This document shows positions 18,422 through 26,790 of a stretch of DNA of 64,000 bases, piece by piece. The notes beneath the pieces were generated by a model, which saw only the letters and a list, made by a program, of their open reading frames with translations, ran no database searches and was not told the origin of the DNA. Source of the DNA: Marisediminicola sp040546025. Lineage in GTDB: Bacteria; Actinomycetota; Actinomycetes; Actinomycetales; Microbacteriaceae. The position numbers were made by a program, and so were the translations under genes. Location: contig NZ_JBEPNA010000007.1 of the NCBI RefSeq assembly GCF_040546025.1, forward strand, positions 1 through 64,000, in the 5' to 3' direction. Each line of letters opens with the position of its first letter. The first letter of the stretch is position 1.

Positions 18422-20944
18422 TTACTTGACCGGCTTGACCGGCTTGACCGGCTTGACCGGCTTGATCGGCTTCGGTCGGTCGATCGCGAGCCCGACGAGG
18501 ATCGGGTCGTGGTCGGAGGACCGGAACGCGTCCGGAGCGTAGAAGAGCGTCGCGTTGTAGTTGTAGCGGCTGTACTCCAGCGCAATCGACTCGACCGAGT
18601 TGATGTTCCAGATGTCGACATCGGTGACGCTCGCCGCCGCCTCCGCGTTCGCGAAGACGTGGTCGAGTGATCCGATCGCGCCGTCGAACGAGTAGGTTTC
18701 CTCGCCCGTCGTCGAACCGAGGTCGACGTATCCGGCCTCGATGAGCACGTCGATCGGGTCTTCCTTGAGGTAGGCGTTGAAGTCGCCACCGAGCAGAACG
18801 CGCTCGATGCCGGTCGACACCTTCAGCGACTCGGCGAAGTCGACGAGCGAGACCGCCTGGCGAACGCGCGATCCGTTCGACGCACCCTGTCCATCGCCCG
18901 CGTCCACGTCGCCGGCTCCGGTTCCGGAGCCCTTCGACTTGAAGTGGTTGACGATCGCGATGAACTCGCTGCCGCCACCGGCCGTCGCGAGCCGGAACGC
19001 CTGGGCGAGGGGCTCGCGCGCGTTGATGAAGGCAACCTGGTCGTCGAGGATGACCGACTCCCCGATCGGCTTGACCGTCGAGCGCTTGTAGATGAACGCC
19101 GTGCGGATGACATCCTCATCGGTCGGAACCGCGAGGGGTGACGGCACGAAGGTCCACGTTCCGGCGCCGGCCGCCGCGTTGAGCGCGTCGGTGAGGTCGG
19201 AGAGCGCCTGGTCGCGATTCTTGCCGAACGCCGCCGAGTTCTCGATTTCCTGCAGACCGACGACGTCGGCATCCAGAGCGTTGATCGCGGTGACGATCTT
19301 CGCCTGCTGGCGCTGCAGATCCTCTTCTTCCGCGGCGCCGCGCGCGGCGCATCCGCGATTCACCGTGACGGGGTCACCCGTGCGGTCGCTGAAGTAGGTG
19401 CAGCCGATCAGCTCGTCGCCCGTGGTGGAGAAGTAGTTGAGCACGTTGACGGTGGCGAAGGTGATGTCGCCGCCGACGTTCTCGGGCGCGGCGGTGCGCG
19501 TGTTCTCGAAGGTCGCGGGCTGCACCGTCGCCGCGTTGTCGACGGTCAGCTGCTGCGTCGGCTGGAAGCTCCAGGCGCTGAAGCGGTAGTCGAGCACGAC
19601 GGGGGTGACGAACGTCACCGCTGCGCCGATGCGCACCGGGTTCTCCAGCGACAGGTACGGGAGCGGGATGCCCTTGTTCGCGGTGCTGTTGAAGTTGGTC
19701 GTCGATCCGTCATCGAGCGTGACGGCTGCGGCCTGGTTCGCTGCGAGCATCGCGGCGTACTCGGCGCTGCCGGGCTCGACGACCGAGGTGGGCTGCACGA
19801 GGGGCTTGTCGCCGGCGGTGAGGACGACCGAACCGAAGAAGTTCGTGTCGTAGTTGTCGGTGACGGTGTAGTCGCCCGCCGGAGCCAGCAGCATGCCCTC
19901 AAGCGATTCGCGCTGCACGGCGTCGGAGGTGAGCGCGACGTTGGCCGGAACGGGCGCCACGAAGGGCTCGCTCAGCACGGTGAGTCCGCCGGCGGGCACG
20001 GAGAGCTGGGTAAGCCCGAAGAACTCGTCCACCTCGCCCGTGACCCCGACGTAGCTGCCGATGGTCGCCTGCGCGACGGTGGCCGGGGAGTAGACGAAGA
20101 TGCCGTCGGATGCTGCGCCGAGCGTCGTGCCGGTGCCCGCGGTCTGGAGGTAGTAGCCGTTGTAGCCTCCGGTCGGGAAGCTCGCCGTGACGACACCGCT
20201 GGTCTTTGCGATCGTGCCGTCGAATGCGCTTGCTGCGCCGGTGCCCTGGATCTCGGCGATCGTGCGGGTCGTGGGGACGGGCGGTTCCGGGTCCGGACCG
20301 CCACCGGTGCCGGCCGCGTTGGTCGGGGTCGGGGCTGCGGTGGTGAAGTCGGCGGAGTTGACGTCGGTGTCGACGCCGTTGGTGCGGTTGAGCGAGAGGA
20401 TGACGGATGCCGCGGTCGCGCGGGTCGTCTCGAAGGTATTGGAAGTCCCGTAGCCGAGCAGGTCGGCAATGGCGGGATCGTTGAGGATCGACCCCGTGGG
20501 CGGCGCGGTGAGGGTCGCAGTGCCGTTTACGAGGAAGAGGGTTCCGCCCCCGGCCGCCACATTGATGGCGCTGGCGACGAGGTCCGGGGTGGGCAGCTCG
20601 GCACTGGGGGTGTTGTTGGAGCCGCCCTGAATCAGGTAATAGCCACCCGCAGCGATCGAGCCGGTGAGTGCCACATTGGAGCTGGGGTTCGCTGTTGCGG
20701 TCGCTGCCCGATACTGGATCGAGAGACCGGAGAGGCTGATCGCGGCGTCCGTCGGGTTGTACAGCTCGACGAACTTGCGGGTGTACGTCGCGCCGGCGCT
20801 GCCGCCGTTGAGGTAGGCCTCATTGATGACGACGCCGGTGCCGGCCGTGTTGGCGATGGCGGGGGCTGCGGCCAGGGGTGTGGCTACGAGGGCAAATCCG
20901 AGGAGGGCGGCCAGGCCCATTCTCGATCGCTTGTGAACAGGCAT
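18422..20944 (-). CDS. Secreted ExeM/NucH-family endonuclease with lamin-tail domain
   Basis: An 840-residue exported nuclease, probably for extracellular DNA. Order: signal peptide (MGLAALLGFALVATPLAAAPAIA), lamin-tail domain (GTGVVINEAYLNGGSAGATYTRKFVELYNPTD), a middle OB-like region (about residues 225-480), and the exo/endonuclease/phosphatase domain (ITFATVNVLNYF; DVVGLQEIENS; VNHFKSKGSG; LLGGDFNAYLKEDP; FRSSDHDPILVGL). It ends in a Pro-Lys-Val tail of five near-identical triplets, probably wall-associated. ATG 20944 is preferred over one 45 bp upstream because GGAGG sits at proper spacing. The intergenic region upstream has two short palindromes. Confidence 0.88.
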   Translation of the reverse strand: MPVHKRSRMGLAALLGFALVATPLAAAPAIANTAGTGVVINEAYLNGGSAGATYTRKFVELYNPTDAAISLSGLSIQYRAATATANPSSNVALTGSIAAGGYYLIQGGSNNTPSAELPTPDLVASAINVAAGGGTLFLVNGTATLTAPPTGSILNDPAIADLLGYGTSNTFETTRATAASVILSLNRTNGVDTDVNSADFTTAAPTPTNAAGTGGGPDPEPPVPTTRTIAEIQGTGAASAFDGTIAKTSGVVTASFPTGGYNGYYLQTAGTGTTLGAASDGIFVYSPATVAQATIGSYVGVTGEVDEFFGLTQLSVPAGGLTVLSEPFVAPVPANVALTSDAVQRESLEGMLLAPAGDYTVTDNYDTNFFGSVVLTAGDKPLVQPTSVVEPGSAEYAAMLAANQAAAVTLDDGSTTNFNSTANKGIPLPYLSLENPVRIGAAVTFVTPVVLDYRFSAWSFQPTQQLTVDNAATVQPATFENTRTAAPENVGGDITFATVNVLNYFSTTGDELIGCTYFSDRTGDPVTVNRGCAARGAAEEEDLQRQQAKIVTAINALDADVVGLQEIENSAAFGKNRDQALSDLTDALNAAAGAGTWTFVPSPLAVPTDEDVIRTAFIYKRSTVKPIGESVILDDQVAFINAREPLAQAFRLATAGGGSEFIAIVNHFKSKGSGTGAGDVDAGDGQGASNGSRVRQAVSLVDFAESLKVSTGIERVLLGGDFNAYLKEDPIDVLIEAGYVDLGSTTGEETYSFDGAIGSLDHVFANAEAAASVTDVDIWNINSVESIALEYSRYNYNATLFYAPDAFRSSDHDPILVGLAIDRPKPIKPVKPVKPVKPVK
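18424..18470 (-). repeat. 9-bp in-frame tandem repeat encoding (Pro-Val-Lys)n tail
   Basis: On the plus strand TTGACCGGC recurs about five times, encoding successive KPV/KPI triplets at the extreme C-terminus of the nuclease. Copy number could change by slippage without shifting frame. Confidence 0.8.
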
Positions 20945-20977
20945 GTAACAGGTTCCTCCATCGGTCGACACGGACGC

Positions 20978-21024
20978 GTGAGATCTCACCTAAGACAGCA
21001 AATGTGTCTCCGAGGTAAATTTAC
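20978..21024. promoter_or_regulatory. Palindromes in the nuclease promoter region
   Basis: Two perfect palindromes, GTGAGATCTCAC (20978-20989) and GTAAATTTAC (21015-21024), lie in an AT-enriched 140-bp gap upstream of the nuclease start and after the purA stop. They are candidate operator sites; which regulator uses them is unknown. Confidence 0.4.
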
Positions 21025-21084
21025 GTCGCCTGTCGCCCAAACGGGGGGTAATCGTTACAAAGTTTTCATTTTTGGCTCGCGGGC

Positions 21085-22371
21085 TCAGTCGAGCAGGTCG
21101 TGCCTCACGATGATCGCGTCGCGGCCGGGCCCGACGCCGATCGCGGAGATGCGCGATCCGCTCATCGCCTCGACCGCGAGCACGTAGGACTGCGCGTTGA
21201 CGGGGAGATCCTCGAAGCGACGGATGCCGGTGAGGTCGTCGGTCCAGCCCGGGAACTCCTCGTAAATCGGCACGGCGTGGTGGAAGTCCGACTGTGAGAC
21301 CGGCACCTCCTCGACGCGCACGCCGTCGACGTCGTAGGCGACGCAGACGGGAATGGTGGCGAGCCCGGTGAGCACGTCGAGCTTGGTCATCACGAAGTCG
21401 GTCACCCCGTTGATGCGGGCCGAGTAGCGCGCAATCGGGGCGTCGTACCAGCCGGTTCGGCGGGGCCGCCCGGTGGTGGTGCCGAATTCGAATCCGGCCG
21501 ACCGCAGGAACTCGCCCGATTCATCGAACAGCTCGGTGGGGAACGGGCCGGCGCCCACGCGGGTCGTGTAGGCCTTGACGATGCCGATGACGCGCTCGAT
21601 GCGGCCCGGGCCGATGCCCGACCCGGTGGAGGCGCCGCCCGCGGTCGAGTTGCTCGAGGTGACGAACGGATAGGTGCCGTGGTCGACGTCGAGCATCGTG
21701 GCCTGGCCCCCCTCGAACAGCACGATCTTGCCGTCGTCGAGCGCGCGATTGAGCTCGAGGGCGGTGTCGCCCACCATCGGGCGCAGGCGCTCCGCATAGG
21801 AGAGCAGGTTCTCGACGATCTCATCGACCATGATCGCGCGACGGTTGTAGACCTTCACGAGCAGGTGGTTCTTCTGATCGAGGGCCGCCTCGACCTTCTG
21901 CCGCAGGATGTTCTCGTCGAACAGGTCTTGGATGCGCAGGCCAACGCGGTTGATCTTGTCCGCGTAGGCGGGTCCGATGCCGCGGCCGGTCGTGCCGATC
22001 TGCTTCTTGCCGAGGAAACGCTCGGTGACCTTGTCGAGGGTGCGGTGGTACTGCGTGATGATGTGGGCGTTGGCGCTCACCCGCAGCTTCGAGACATCCA
22101 CCCCCCGCGCGGTCAGCGCCTCGAGCTCGTCGAAGAGCACCTCGATATCGATGACGACACCGTTCGAGATGACCGGGATGACCCCGTCGGTGAGGATGCC
22201 GGACGGCAGCAGATGCAGCGCGTACTTCTGGTTGCCGATCACGACCGTGTGGCCGGCATTGTTGCCGCCGTTGAACTTGACGACGTAGTCGATGCGACTG
22301 CCGAGCAGGTCGGTGGCCTTGCCCTTGCCCTCGTCGCCCCACTGGGCTCCGATGATCACGATTGCTGGCAC
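21085..22371 (-). CDS. purA: Adenylosuccinate synthetase
   Basis: A 428-residue PurA, GTP-dependent conversion of IMP and aspartate to adenylosuccinate, the first committed step to AMP. The P-loop is QWGDEGKGKATDLL; the His in GNNAGHTVV, the IMP loop GTTGRGIGPAYADK, and VGAGPFPTEL follow. Starts with GTG at 22371, with AAGGGA six bases upstream. Full length. Monocistronic in this context, though purSQ and purL lie within 15 kb. Confidence 0.97.
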   Translation of the reverse strand: MPAIVIIGAQWGDEGKGKATDLLGSRIDYVVKFNGGNNAGHTVVIGNQKYALHLLPSGILTDGVIPVISNGVVIDIEVLFDELEALTARGVDVSKLRVSANAHIITQYHRTLDKVTERFLGKKQIGTTGRGIGPAYADKINRVGLRIQDLFDENILRQKVEAALDQKNHLLVKVYNRRAIMVDEIVENLLSYAERLRPMVGDTALELNRALDDGKIVLFEGGQATMLDVDHGTYPFVTSSNSTAGGASTGSGIGPGRIERVIGIVKAYTTRVGAGPFPTELFDESGEFLRSAGFEFGTTTGRPRRTGWYDAPIARYSARINGVTDFVMTKLDVLTGLATIPVCVAYDVDGVRVEEVPVSQSDFHHAVPIYEEFPGWTDDLTGIRRFEDLPVNAQSYVLAVEAMSGSRISAIGVGPGRDAIIVRHDLLD

Positions 22372-22460
22372 GAGGGATCCCTTTCGAAGAGATGAACTGG
22401 GGATTACACCTCAGTCTACCGGCGGGGCCACTCGGACCCCGCCGGAGGCATCCACGGGGG

Positions 22461-23510
22461 TTACATGCCGGTGCGCACGACCATTTTTCCGGTGTTCTCG
22501 CCACGCAGCAGGCCGAAGAACGCCTCGATCGCGTTGTCGATGCCGTCGACGACCGTCTCGTCGGAGACCATCTCTCCGGATGCGAGCAGCGGGCCGACCT
22601 CGGCGGCGAACGCGGGCGCGTGCTGCTGGTAGTTGCCGATCGTGAATCCCTCGAGCCGCAGCCCCTTCGTTGTGATCATCGACAGGTTGCGCGGGCCGGA
22701 TGGGGCTCGCGTCTCGTTGTACATCGAGATCGCGCCGCACATCGCCGCCCGGCCGCCGTCGTTGAACGAGTACAGCGCCGCCTCGAGGTGCTCCCCGCCG
22801 ACGTTGTCGAAGTAGACGTCGATGCCGTCGGGGGCGGCGGCCGCCAGCTGCCCGGCGACGTCGCCGTTCTTGTAGTTGAACGCCGCGTCGAAGCCGTACT
22901 TGCCGGTCAGCAGCGCCACCTTCTCGTCCGAGCCCGCGCTGCCGATCACACGCTTCGCGCCGCGCAGTCGGGCGAGCTGGCCGACGGCCGACCCGACGGC
23001 GCCGGCAGCGCCCGACACGAACACGGTGTCGCCCGGCTTCATGTTCGCGATCACCAGCAGGCCGACCCACGCGGTCAGGCTCGTCATGCCGAGGGCGCCG
23101 AGGAAGGCCGACGACGACACTCCGGGCAGCTCCGTCGTGGGGGTGAACGCCGCGGCGTCGGCCTGGGCGAGATCTCGCCAGCCGAGGAAGTGGCGCACGA
23201 GGTCGCCGGCTGCGAGCGTGTCGGAGCGGGACTCGACGACGCGGCCGACCGCACCGCCGGTCATGGTCTCGCCGAGCACGTACGGCGGGGTGTACGACGT
23301 GACGTCATTCATGCGTCCGCGCATGTAGGGGTCGACGGAGACGAACTCGTTGCGCACGCGCACCTCGCCGTCGGCGAGCTGCGGCAGCTCGATCGCGGCG
23401 AGTCGGAAGTCGTCGGCGACGGGCCAACCGGAGGGGCGCCGGATCAGCTGCCACCCGCGGCTCATGGTCGGGACGAACGAGACGGGGGCCTGCTGGTTCG
23501 TGGGGGTCAT
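22461..23510 (-). CDS. NADP-dependent oxidoreductase (MDR superfamily, CurA/PTGR-like)
   Basis: A 349-residue zinc-independent medium-chain reductase resembling leukotriene B4 dehydrogenase/curcumin reductase. It has VDPYMRGRMNDVTSY near the N-terminus and a nucleotide-binding GDTVFVSGAAGAVGSAVGQLARLRGAKRVIG (AxxGxxG-type). Predicted to reduce alpha,beta-unsaturated carbonyls with NADPH. It is divergent from a TetR gene with a perfect palindrome between them, implying repression that is relieved by a reactive small molecule. Confidence 0.88.
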   Translation of the reverse strand: MTPTNQQAPVSFVPTMSRGWQLIRRPSGWPVADDFRLAAIELPQLADGEVRVRNEFVSVDPYMRGRMNDVTSYTPPYVLGETMTGGAVGRVVESRSDTLAAGDLVRHFLGWRDLAQADAAAFTPTTELPGVSSSAFLGALGMTSLTAWVGLLVIANMKPGDTVFVSGAAGAVGSAVGQLARLRGAKRVIGSAGSDEKVALLTGKYGFDAAFNYKNGDVAGQLAAAAPDGIDVYFDNVGGEHLEAALYSFNDGGRAAMCGAISMYNETRAPSGPRNLSMITTKGLRLEGFTIGNYQQHAPAFAAEVGPLLASGEMVSDETVVDGIDNAIEAFFGLLRGENTGKMVVRTGM

Positions 23511-23524
23511 CCCGTGAGCCTATT

Positions 23525-23548
23525 ATCTTGCACATTGTTGTGCAAGAT
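23525..23548. promoter_or_regulatory. Perfect inverted repeat, probable TetR operator
   Basis: Arms ATCTTGCACA (23525-23534) and TGTGCAAGAT (23539-23548) are perfect complements with a 4-base spacer TTGT. The site lies in the 50-bp divergent gap, 12 bp before the TetR start and 15 bp before the oxidoreductase start, so binding would repress both promoters. Site assignment is inferred from symmetry and location. Confidence 0.85.
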
Positions 23549-23560
23549 CGCTAGGCTTCG

Positions 23561-24226
23561 ATGATGTCATCCGTCTCCCGCCCCGCTCCTCGACAGGTCC
23601 GGCGCGATGCGCTGCTCAACCGGCTGTCCATCCTGCAGGCGGCCGTGAGCGTGCTGTGTGTCGACCCCGACGCCGGGATGGATGCGATCGCCGCGGAGGC
23701 GGGCCTGACCCGCCGCACCGTCTACGGACACTTCCCGACGCGCGACCACCTCATTGAGGAGATTCTGGCCACCGGAGCGACTCGCATCGCGGCAAGCCTG
23801 CTGCCCCTCGACGACACGGACCCGCGCGCGGCCATCGCCACGATCGGCTCGCGCCTGTGGGGTGAGGTCTCGCACGTGCGTGCCACCGCGGTGCTGGCGG
23901 TGCGCGGCCCATACAGCGCGCGCATCGCCGAGGTGCTGCGGCCGTTGCGCGAGGTGCTGGAGCGCGTCGTGACGGCGGGCGTCGCATCCGGATCCTTCCG
24001 CCAGGACGTGCCGGGCGCGATCCTTGCGCGGCTCATCGAGGGCGCCGCACTCAACGTGCTCGATGAGGCGACCCGCCTCGGGCTCACCTCGGCCGAGGGC
24101 CACCGGCTCGTCGTCATCACAACGCTGTCGTGTGCCGGGCTCGGCTGGGAGGATGCCGCTCGCTACGTCGGCACTCCCCCGCCCGGCGACGCAGCCAGCG
24201 GAGGAGAATGGGAGAATCGGGCATGA
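23561..24226 (+). CDS. TetR-family transcriptional regulator
   Basis: A 221-residue regulator. The N-terminal helix-turn-helix is visible in DAGMDAIAAEAGLTRRTVYGHFPTRDHLIEEIL (about residues 40-70); the C-terminal ligand domain is divergent as usual. Two consecutive ATGs (23561, 23564) could start it. It is divergent from the NADP oxidoreductase and overlaps the next small gene by ATGA. Likely autorepressor of the shared promoter region. Confidence 0.9.
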   Translation: MMSSVSRPAPRQVRRDALLNRLSILQAAVSVLCVDPDAGMDAIAAEAGLTRRTVYGHFPTRDHLIEEILATGATRIAASLLPLDDTDPRAAIATIGSRLWGEVSHVRATAVLAVRGPYSARIAEVLRPLREVLERVVTAGVASGSFRQDVPGAILARLIEGAALNVLDEATRLGLTSAEGHRLVVITTLSCAGLGWEDAARYVGTPPPGDAASGGEWENRA

Positions 24227-24432
24227 CCTCGAGCCAGAACCAGCCCAGCCGATTCCGCATCGTCGCCCCGTGGATCGTGGGCGGGGCGGCGAGCGTGCTC
24301 GCCTTCTTCTACGCGATCCGCCTCGCCCGCGACCCGTCCGAGGCGGTCTCATGGTTCGGGTTAGTCTGCTTCGCCATCGCCGCTGCGGGCAGCATCTACA
24401 CGATCGTCGCGGAGCGCCGCTCCCGCCGATAA
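24223..24432 (+). CDS. Small membrane protein, two predicted helices
   Basis: A 69-residue protein in a 4-bp ATGA overlap with the TetR gene stop. Helices: IVAPWIVGGAASVLAFFYAI and FGLVCFAIAAAGSIYTIV, with a basic end ERRSRR. No family recognised. Translational coupling to the regulator suggests a shared transcript. Repeat locus C begins 6 bp after its stop. Confidence 0.75.
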   Translation: MTSSQNQPSRFRIVAPWIVGGAASVLAFFYAIRLARDPSEAVSWFGLVCFAIAAAGSIYTIVAERRSRR

Positions 24433-24437
24433 CACTC

Positions 24438-24685
24438 CTTTCATTATTCAGGAGTTGGAGGTGTCAGCAGACGGTGCACCCGGACTTTCGGGCGCCCACC
24501 GCTTTCATCATTCAGGAGTGATCTGCTGCCGACCCATGAGCGGCCGCAGGAATGCTGCGTTTCTCGCGAAAATGGTGCGCGGGGAGGGGCCGGATGCTCG
24601 AAATCCCAGCATCCGCCCGCCGGCCCGCCTGCCACTCCTGAATGATGAAAGCTGCTGCTTGCCTGCCACTCCTGAATAATGACAG
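24438..24685. repeat. Dispersed 18-bp-motif repeat element, locus C (2 forward + 2 reverse)
   Basis: Occupies the whole gap between convergent genes. Forward copies at 24438-24455 (ATT variant) and 24502-24519 (ATC variant); reverse copies at 24634-24651 (GAT) and 24668-24685 (AAT). Nested pairing 24438 with 24668 and 24502 with 24634 matches the variant base in both pairs. The centre has GAATGCTGCGTTTCTCGCG and the hairpin GGATGCT / AGCATCC around CGAAATCCC (24593-24613), shared with locus A. Confidence 0.87.
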
Positions 24686-24687
24686 CG

Positions 24688-25113
24688 TCAGTGCTCGGGG
24701 TGCTCCGCCTCGATCGCAGCAGCCGCCGTCGGGTCGGACTCGGCGAGCAGGGCACCGAGACGCTCGACCTCGTCCTCTTCGCCGATCGCATCCGCCGCCC
24801 GCTGCAGCGCGTAGAACGCACGCAGCACTCCGCGGTTGGGTGCGTGCGACCACGGCACCGGGCCGTGTCCCTTCCAGCCCGCCTTGCGCAGCGCGTCGAG
24901 GCCACGGTGGTAACCGACCCGCGCGAACGCGTATGACTCGATCATTTTTTCGGCGTTGTAGGCGTTGTTTGACAGGAGCGCCCACGCGAGCGGCGAGGCG
25001 GGGTGCGCGACGACGACGTCGGCCGCATCCAGCCCTGTGTTTGCGATGGAGGCGAGCACGTCGGGCTCTTCCGGTAGAAGCGTGTCGGCGGGGCCGAGCA
25101 GGTTGGTCGTCAT
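24688..25113 (-). CDS. DUF3151 family protein
   Basis: A 141-residue conserved actinobacterial protein (MTTNLLGPADTLLPEEPDVLA; PLAWALLSNNAYNAEKMIESYAFARVGYHRGLDALR; HGPVPWSHAPNRGVLRAFYALQRAADAIGE). Its helical character suggests a soluble cytoplasmic protein; function is unknown. ATG at 25113. It lies 16 bp downstream of the RNA methyltransferase gene, likely co-transcribed. Confidence 0.8.
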   Translation of the reverse strand: MTTNLLGPADTLLPEEPDVLASIANTGLDAADVVVAHPASPLAWALLSNNAYNAEKMIESYAFARVGYHRGLDALRKAGWKGHGPVPWSHAPNRGVLRAFYALQRAADAIGEEDEVERLGALLAESDPTAAAAIEAEHPEH

Positions 25114-25129
25114 GTTCCCACGGTACCGC

Positions 25130-25771
25130 TCAGTGCGGGAAGCGCACGTGCTGTAACACCCAGGCGTGCATCGCGACCGCCGCCGCCGCGGAGGCGTTGA
25201 TGCTGCGGGTGGAGCCGAACTGGCTGATCTCGACGGTGTCGGCGGATGCCGCGAGGGCAGCATCCGACAGCCCCGGGCCCTCCTGCCCGAACAGCAGCAC
25301 GCACGCGGCCGGGAAGGCGAAGGTTTCGATGATGACCGAGCCGGGCACGTTGTCGATCGCCACGATCGGCAGCGCGGCAGCTGCGGTCCACTCGGCAAAC
25401 GTCTCGACGGTGTCGTGATGCATCACGTGCTGGTAGCGGTCGGTCACCATCGCGCCGCGCTTGTTCCAGCGCTTGCGCCCGATGATGTGCACGGTCTCGG
25501 CGCCGAACGCGTTCGCGCTGCGCACGATCGAACCGATGTTCATGTCGTGCTGCCAGTTTTCGATGGCCACATGGAACGGGTTCCGGTGCTCGTCGAGGTC
25601 GGCGACGATGGCCTCCATCGTCCAGTACCGGTACCGGTCGATGACGTTGCGGGAGTCGCCGCGCGAGAGCAGATCCGGGTCGTACCGAGGGTCGTCGGGC
25701 AGCTCGCCGACCCACGGGCCGACGCCCTGCGTGGTCAGTTCGATCGAGGGCGCTGGCTTGTCTGGATGCAC
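25130..25771 (-). CDS. TrmH/SpoU-family RNA 2'-O-methyltransferase
   Basis: A 213-residue SPOUT enzyme. Motif 1 is HVAIENWQHDMNIGSIVRSANAFGAETVHIIG, motif 2 is VLLFGQEGPGLSD, and motif 3 is ISQFGSTRSINASAAAAVAMH, the knotted SAM-binding site. Target (tRNA or rRNA position) is not deducible. Starts with GTG 25771; no obvious ribosome-binding site, so the start may be a little further in. Confidence 0.88.
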   Translation of the reverse strand: MHPDKPAPSIELTTQGVGPWVGELPDDPRYDPDLLSRGDSRNVIDRYRYWTMEAIVADLDEHRNPFHVAIENWQHDMNIGSIVRSANAFGAETVHIIGRKRWNKRGAMVTDRYQHVMHHDTVETFAEWTAAAALPIVAIDNVPGSVIIETFAFPAACVLLFGQEGPGLSDAALAASADTVEISQFGSTRSINASAAAAVAMHAWVLQHVRFPH

Positions 25772-25797
25772 GGGGAGAGGTTACCGGCCCGGGCGGA

Positions 25798-26697
25798 TCA
25801 GCCGAGCCCGGCCGGCTCCTGGTGGCCGTCGGTCTGGGTGATCGTGCCCGTGACCGGCTTGCGCGAGAGGCTGACAGCACCGGCATCCGGACCCGACGAC
25901 GTTGCGGCCGCGACGGCCGCGTGGTCGTCGGCCTTGGAGTAGGCGTGGCGCAGGTGCACCGGCTCGATCGGTCCGCGGCGCTTCTCCTGGCGGGCCTTGG
26001 CTGCGAGGTTGAGGGCCTCGACGATGATCGCGAAGGCCATCGGGCCGTAGATCAGCGCCTTGTCGATCTTGACGTCGAACCCGTCGGCGATGAGGAAGAC
26101 GCCGATCAGCACAAGGAACGCGAGCGCGAGCATCTTCACGGTGGGGTGCCGGTTGACGAAGGCGAAGATGTACTTCGCCGAGAACAGCATCACGGTGAAC
26201 GAGGAGACCACCGCGACGATGATGACGAGCAGGTTGTCGACCATTCCGACGGCGGTGATGACCGAGTCGAACGAGAAAACGATGTCGAGCACGAGGATCT
26301 GGGCGATGATCGCGCCGAACGTCACCGTCTTGACCCGGCCGCTGCCGTGCGACTCGGCGCCCTCGAGTTTCTCGTGGATCTCGGTGACCGCCTTGTAGAC
26401 GAGGAACAGCCCGCCGGCGATGAGGATGAGGTCGCGGCCGGAGAACCCGTTGCCGAAGAGAGTGAACACGTCGTCGGTGAGGGTGATGATCCAGGATGCC
26501 CCGAACAGCAGCCCGATCCGGATGAGCATGGCGAGAGTGAGCCCGAGGTTGCGGGCCTTCGCCTGCTGCTCGACCGGGAGCTTGCTCGCCAGGATCGAGA
26601 TGAAGATCACGTTGTCGACACCCAGCACGATCTCGAGAACGAAGAGGGTGACGAAGGCGATGGCCAGATCGGGGGTCAGTTCAAAGGAGAGATCCAC
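25798..26697 (-). CDS. TerC-family integral membrane protein
   Basis: A 299-residue polytopic protein with about seven helices and the TerC acidic signature FVLEIVLGVDNVIFISILA and FDSVITAVGM. TerC proteins are linked to tellurite resistance and, in recent work on relatives, to manganese export; no ter operon is nearby, so metal export is the better guess. The C-terminal ~50 residues are polar and cytoplasmic. GTG start at 26697 preceded by purine-rich CGGGTG; divergent from the HAD gene. Confidence 0.85.
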   Translation of the reverse strand: MDLSFELTPDLAIAFVTLFVLEIVLGVDNVIFISILASKLPVEQQAKARNLGLTLAMLIRIGLLFGASWIITLTDDVFTLFGNGFSGRDLILIAGGLFLVYKAVTEIHEKLEGAESHGSGRVKTVTFGAIIAQILVLDIVFSFDSVITAVGMVDNLLVIIVAVVSSFTVMLFSAKYIFAFVNRHPTVKMLALAFLVLIGVFLIADGFDVKIDKALIYGPMAFAIIVEALNLAAKARQEKRRGPIEPVHLRHAYSKADDHAAVAAATSSGPDAGAVSLSRKPVTGTITQTDGHQEPAGLG

Positions 26698-26790
26698 CCG
26701 ATGATTCTAGAGGACGCGGATGCCCTGCTTGCTGCGAGCTGGACCCACGCGCGCCACCCGATCGAAACACGCGGTCGCTACGATGTGGCC

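Noticed and set aside
25798..26697. Tellurite-resistance operon
   Set aside because: Only TerC is present; TerB, TerD, TerZ and TerE-type genes are absent, so the name would mislead.
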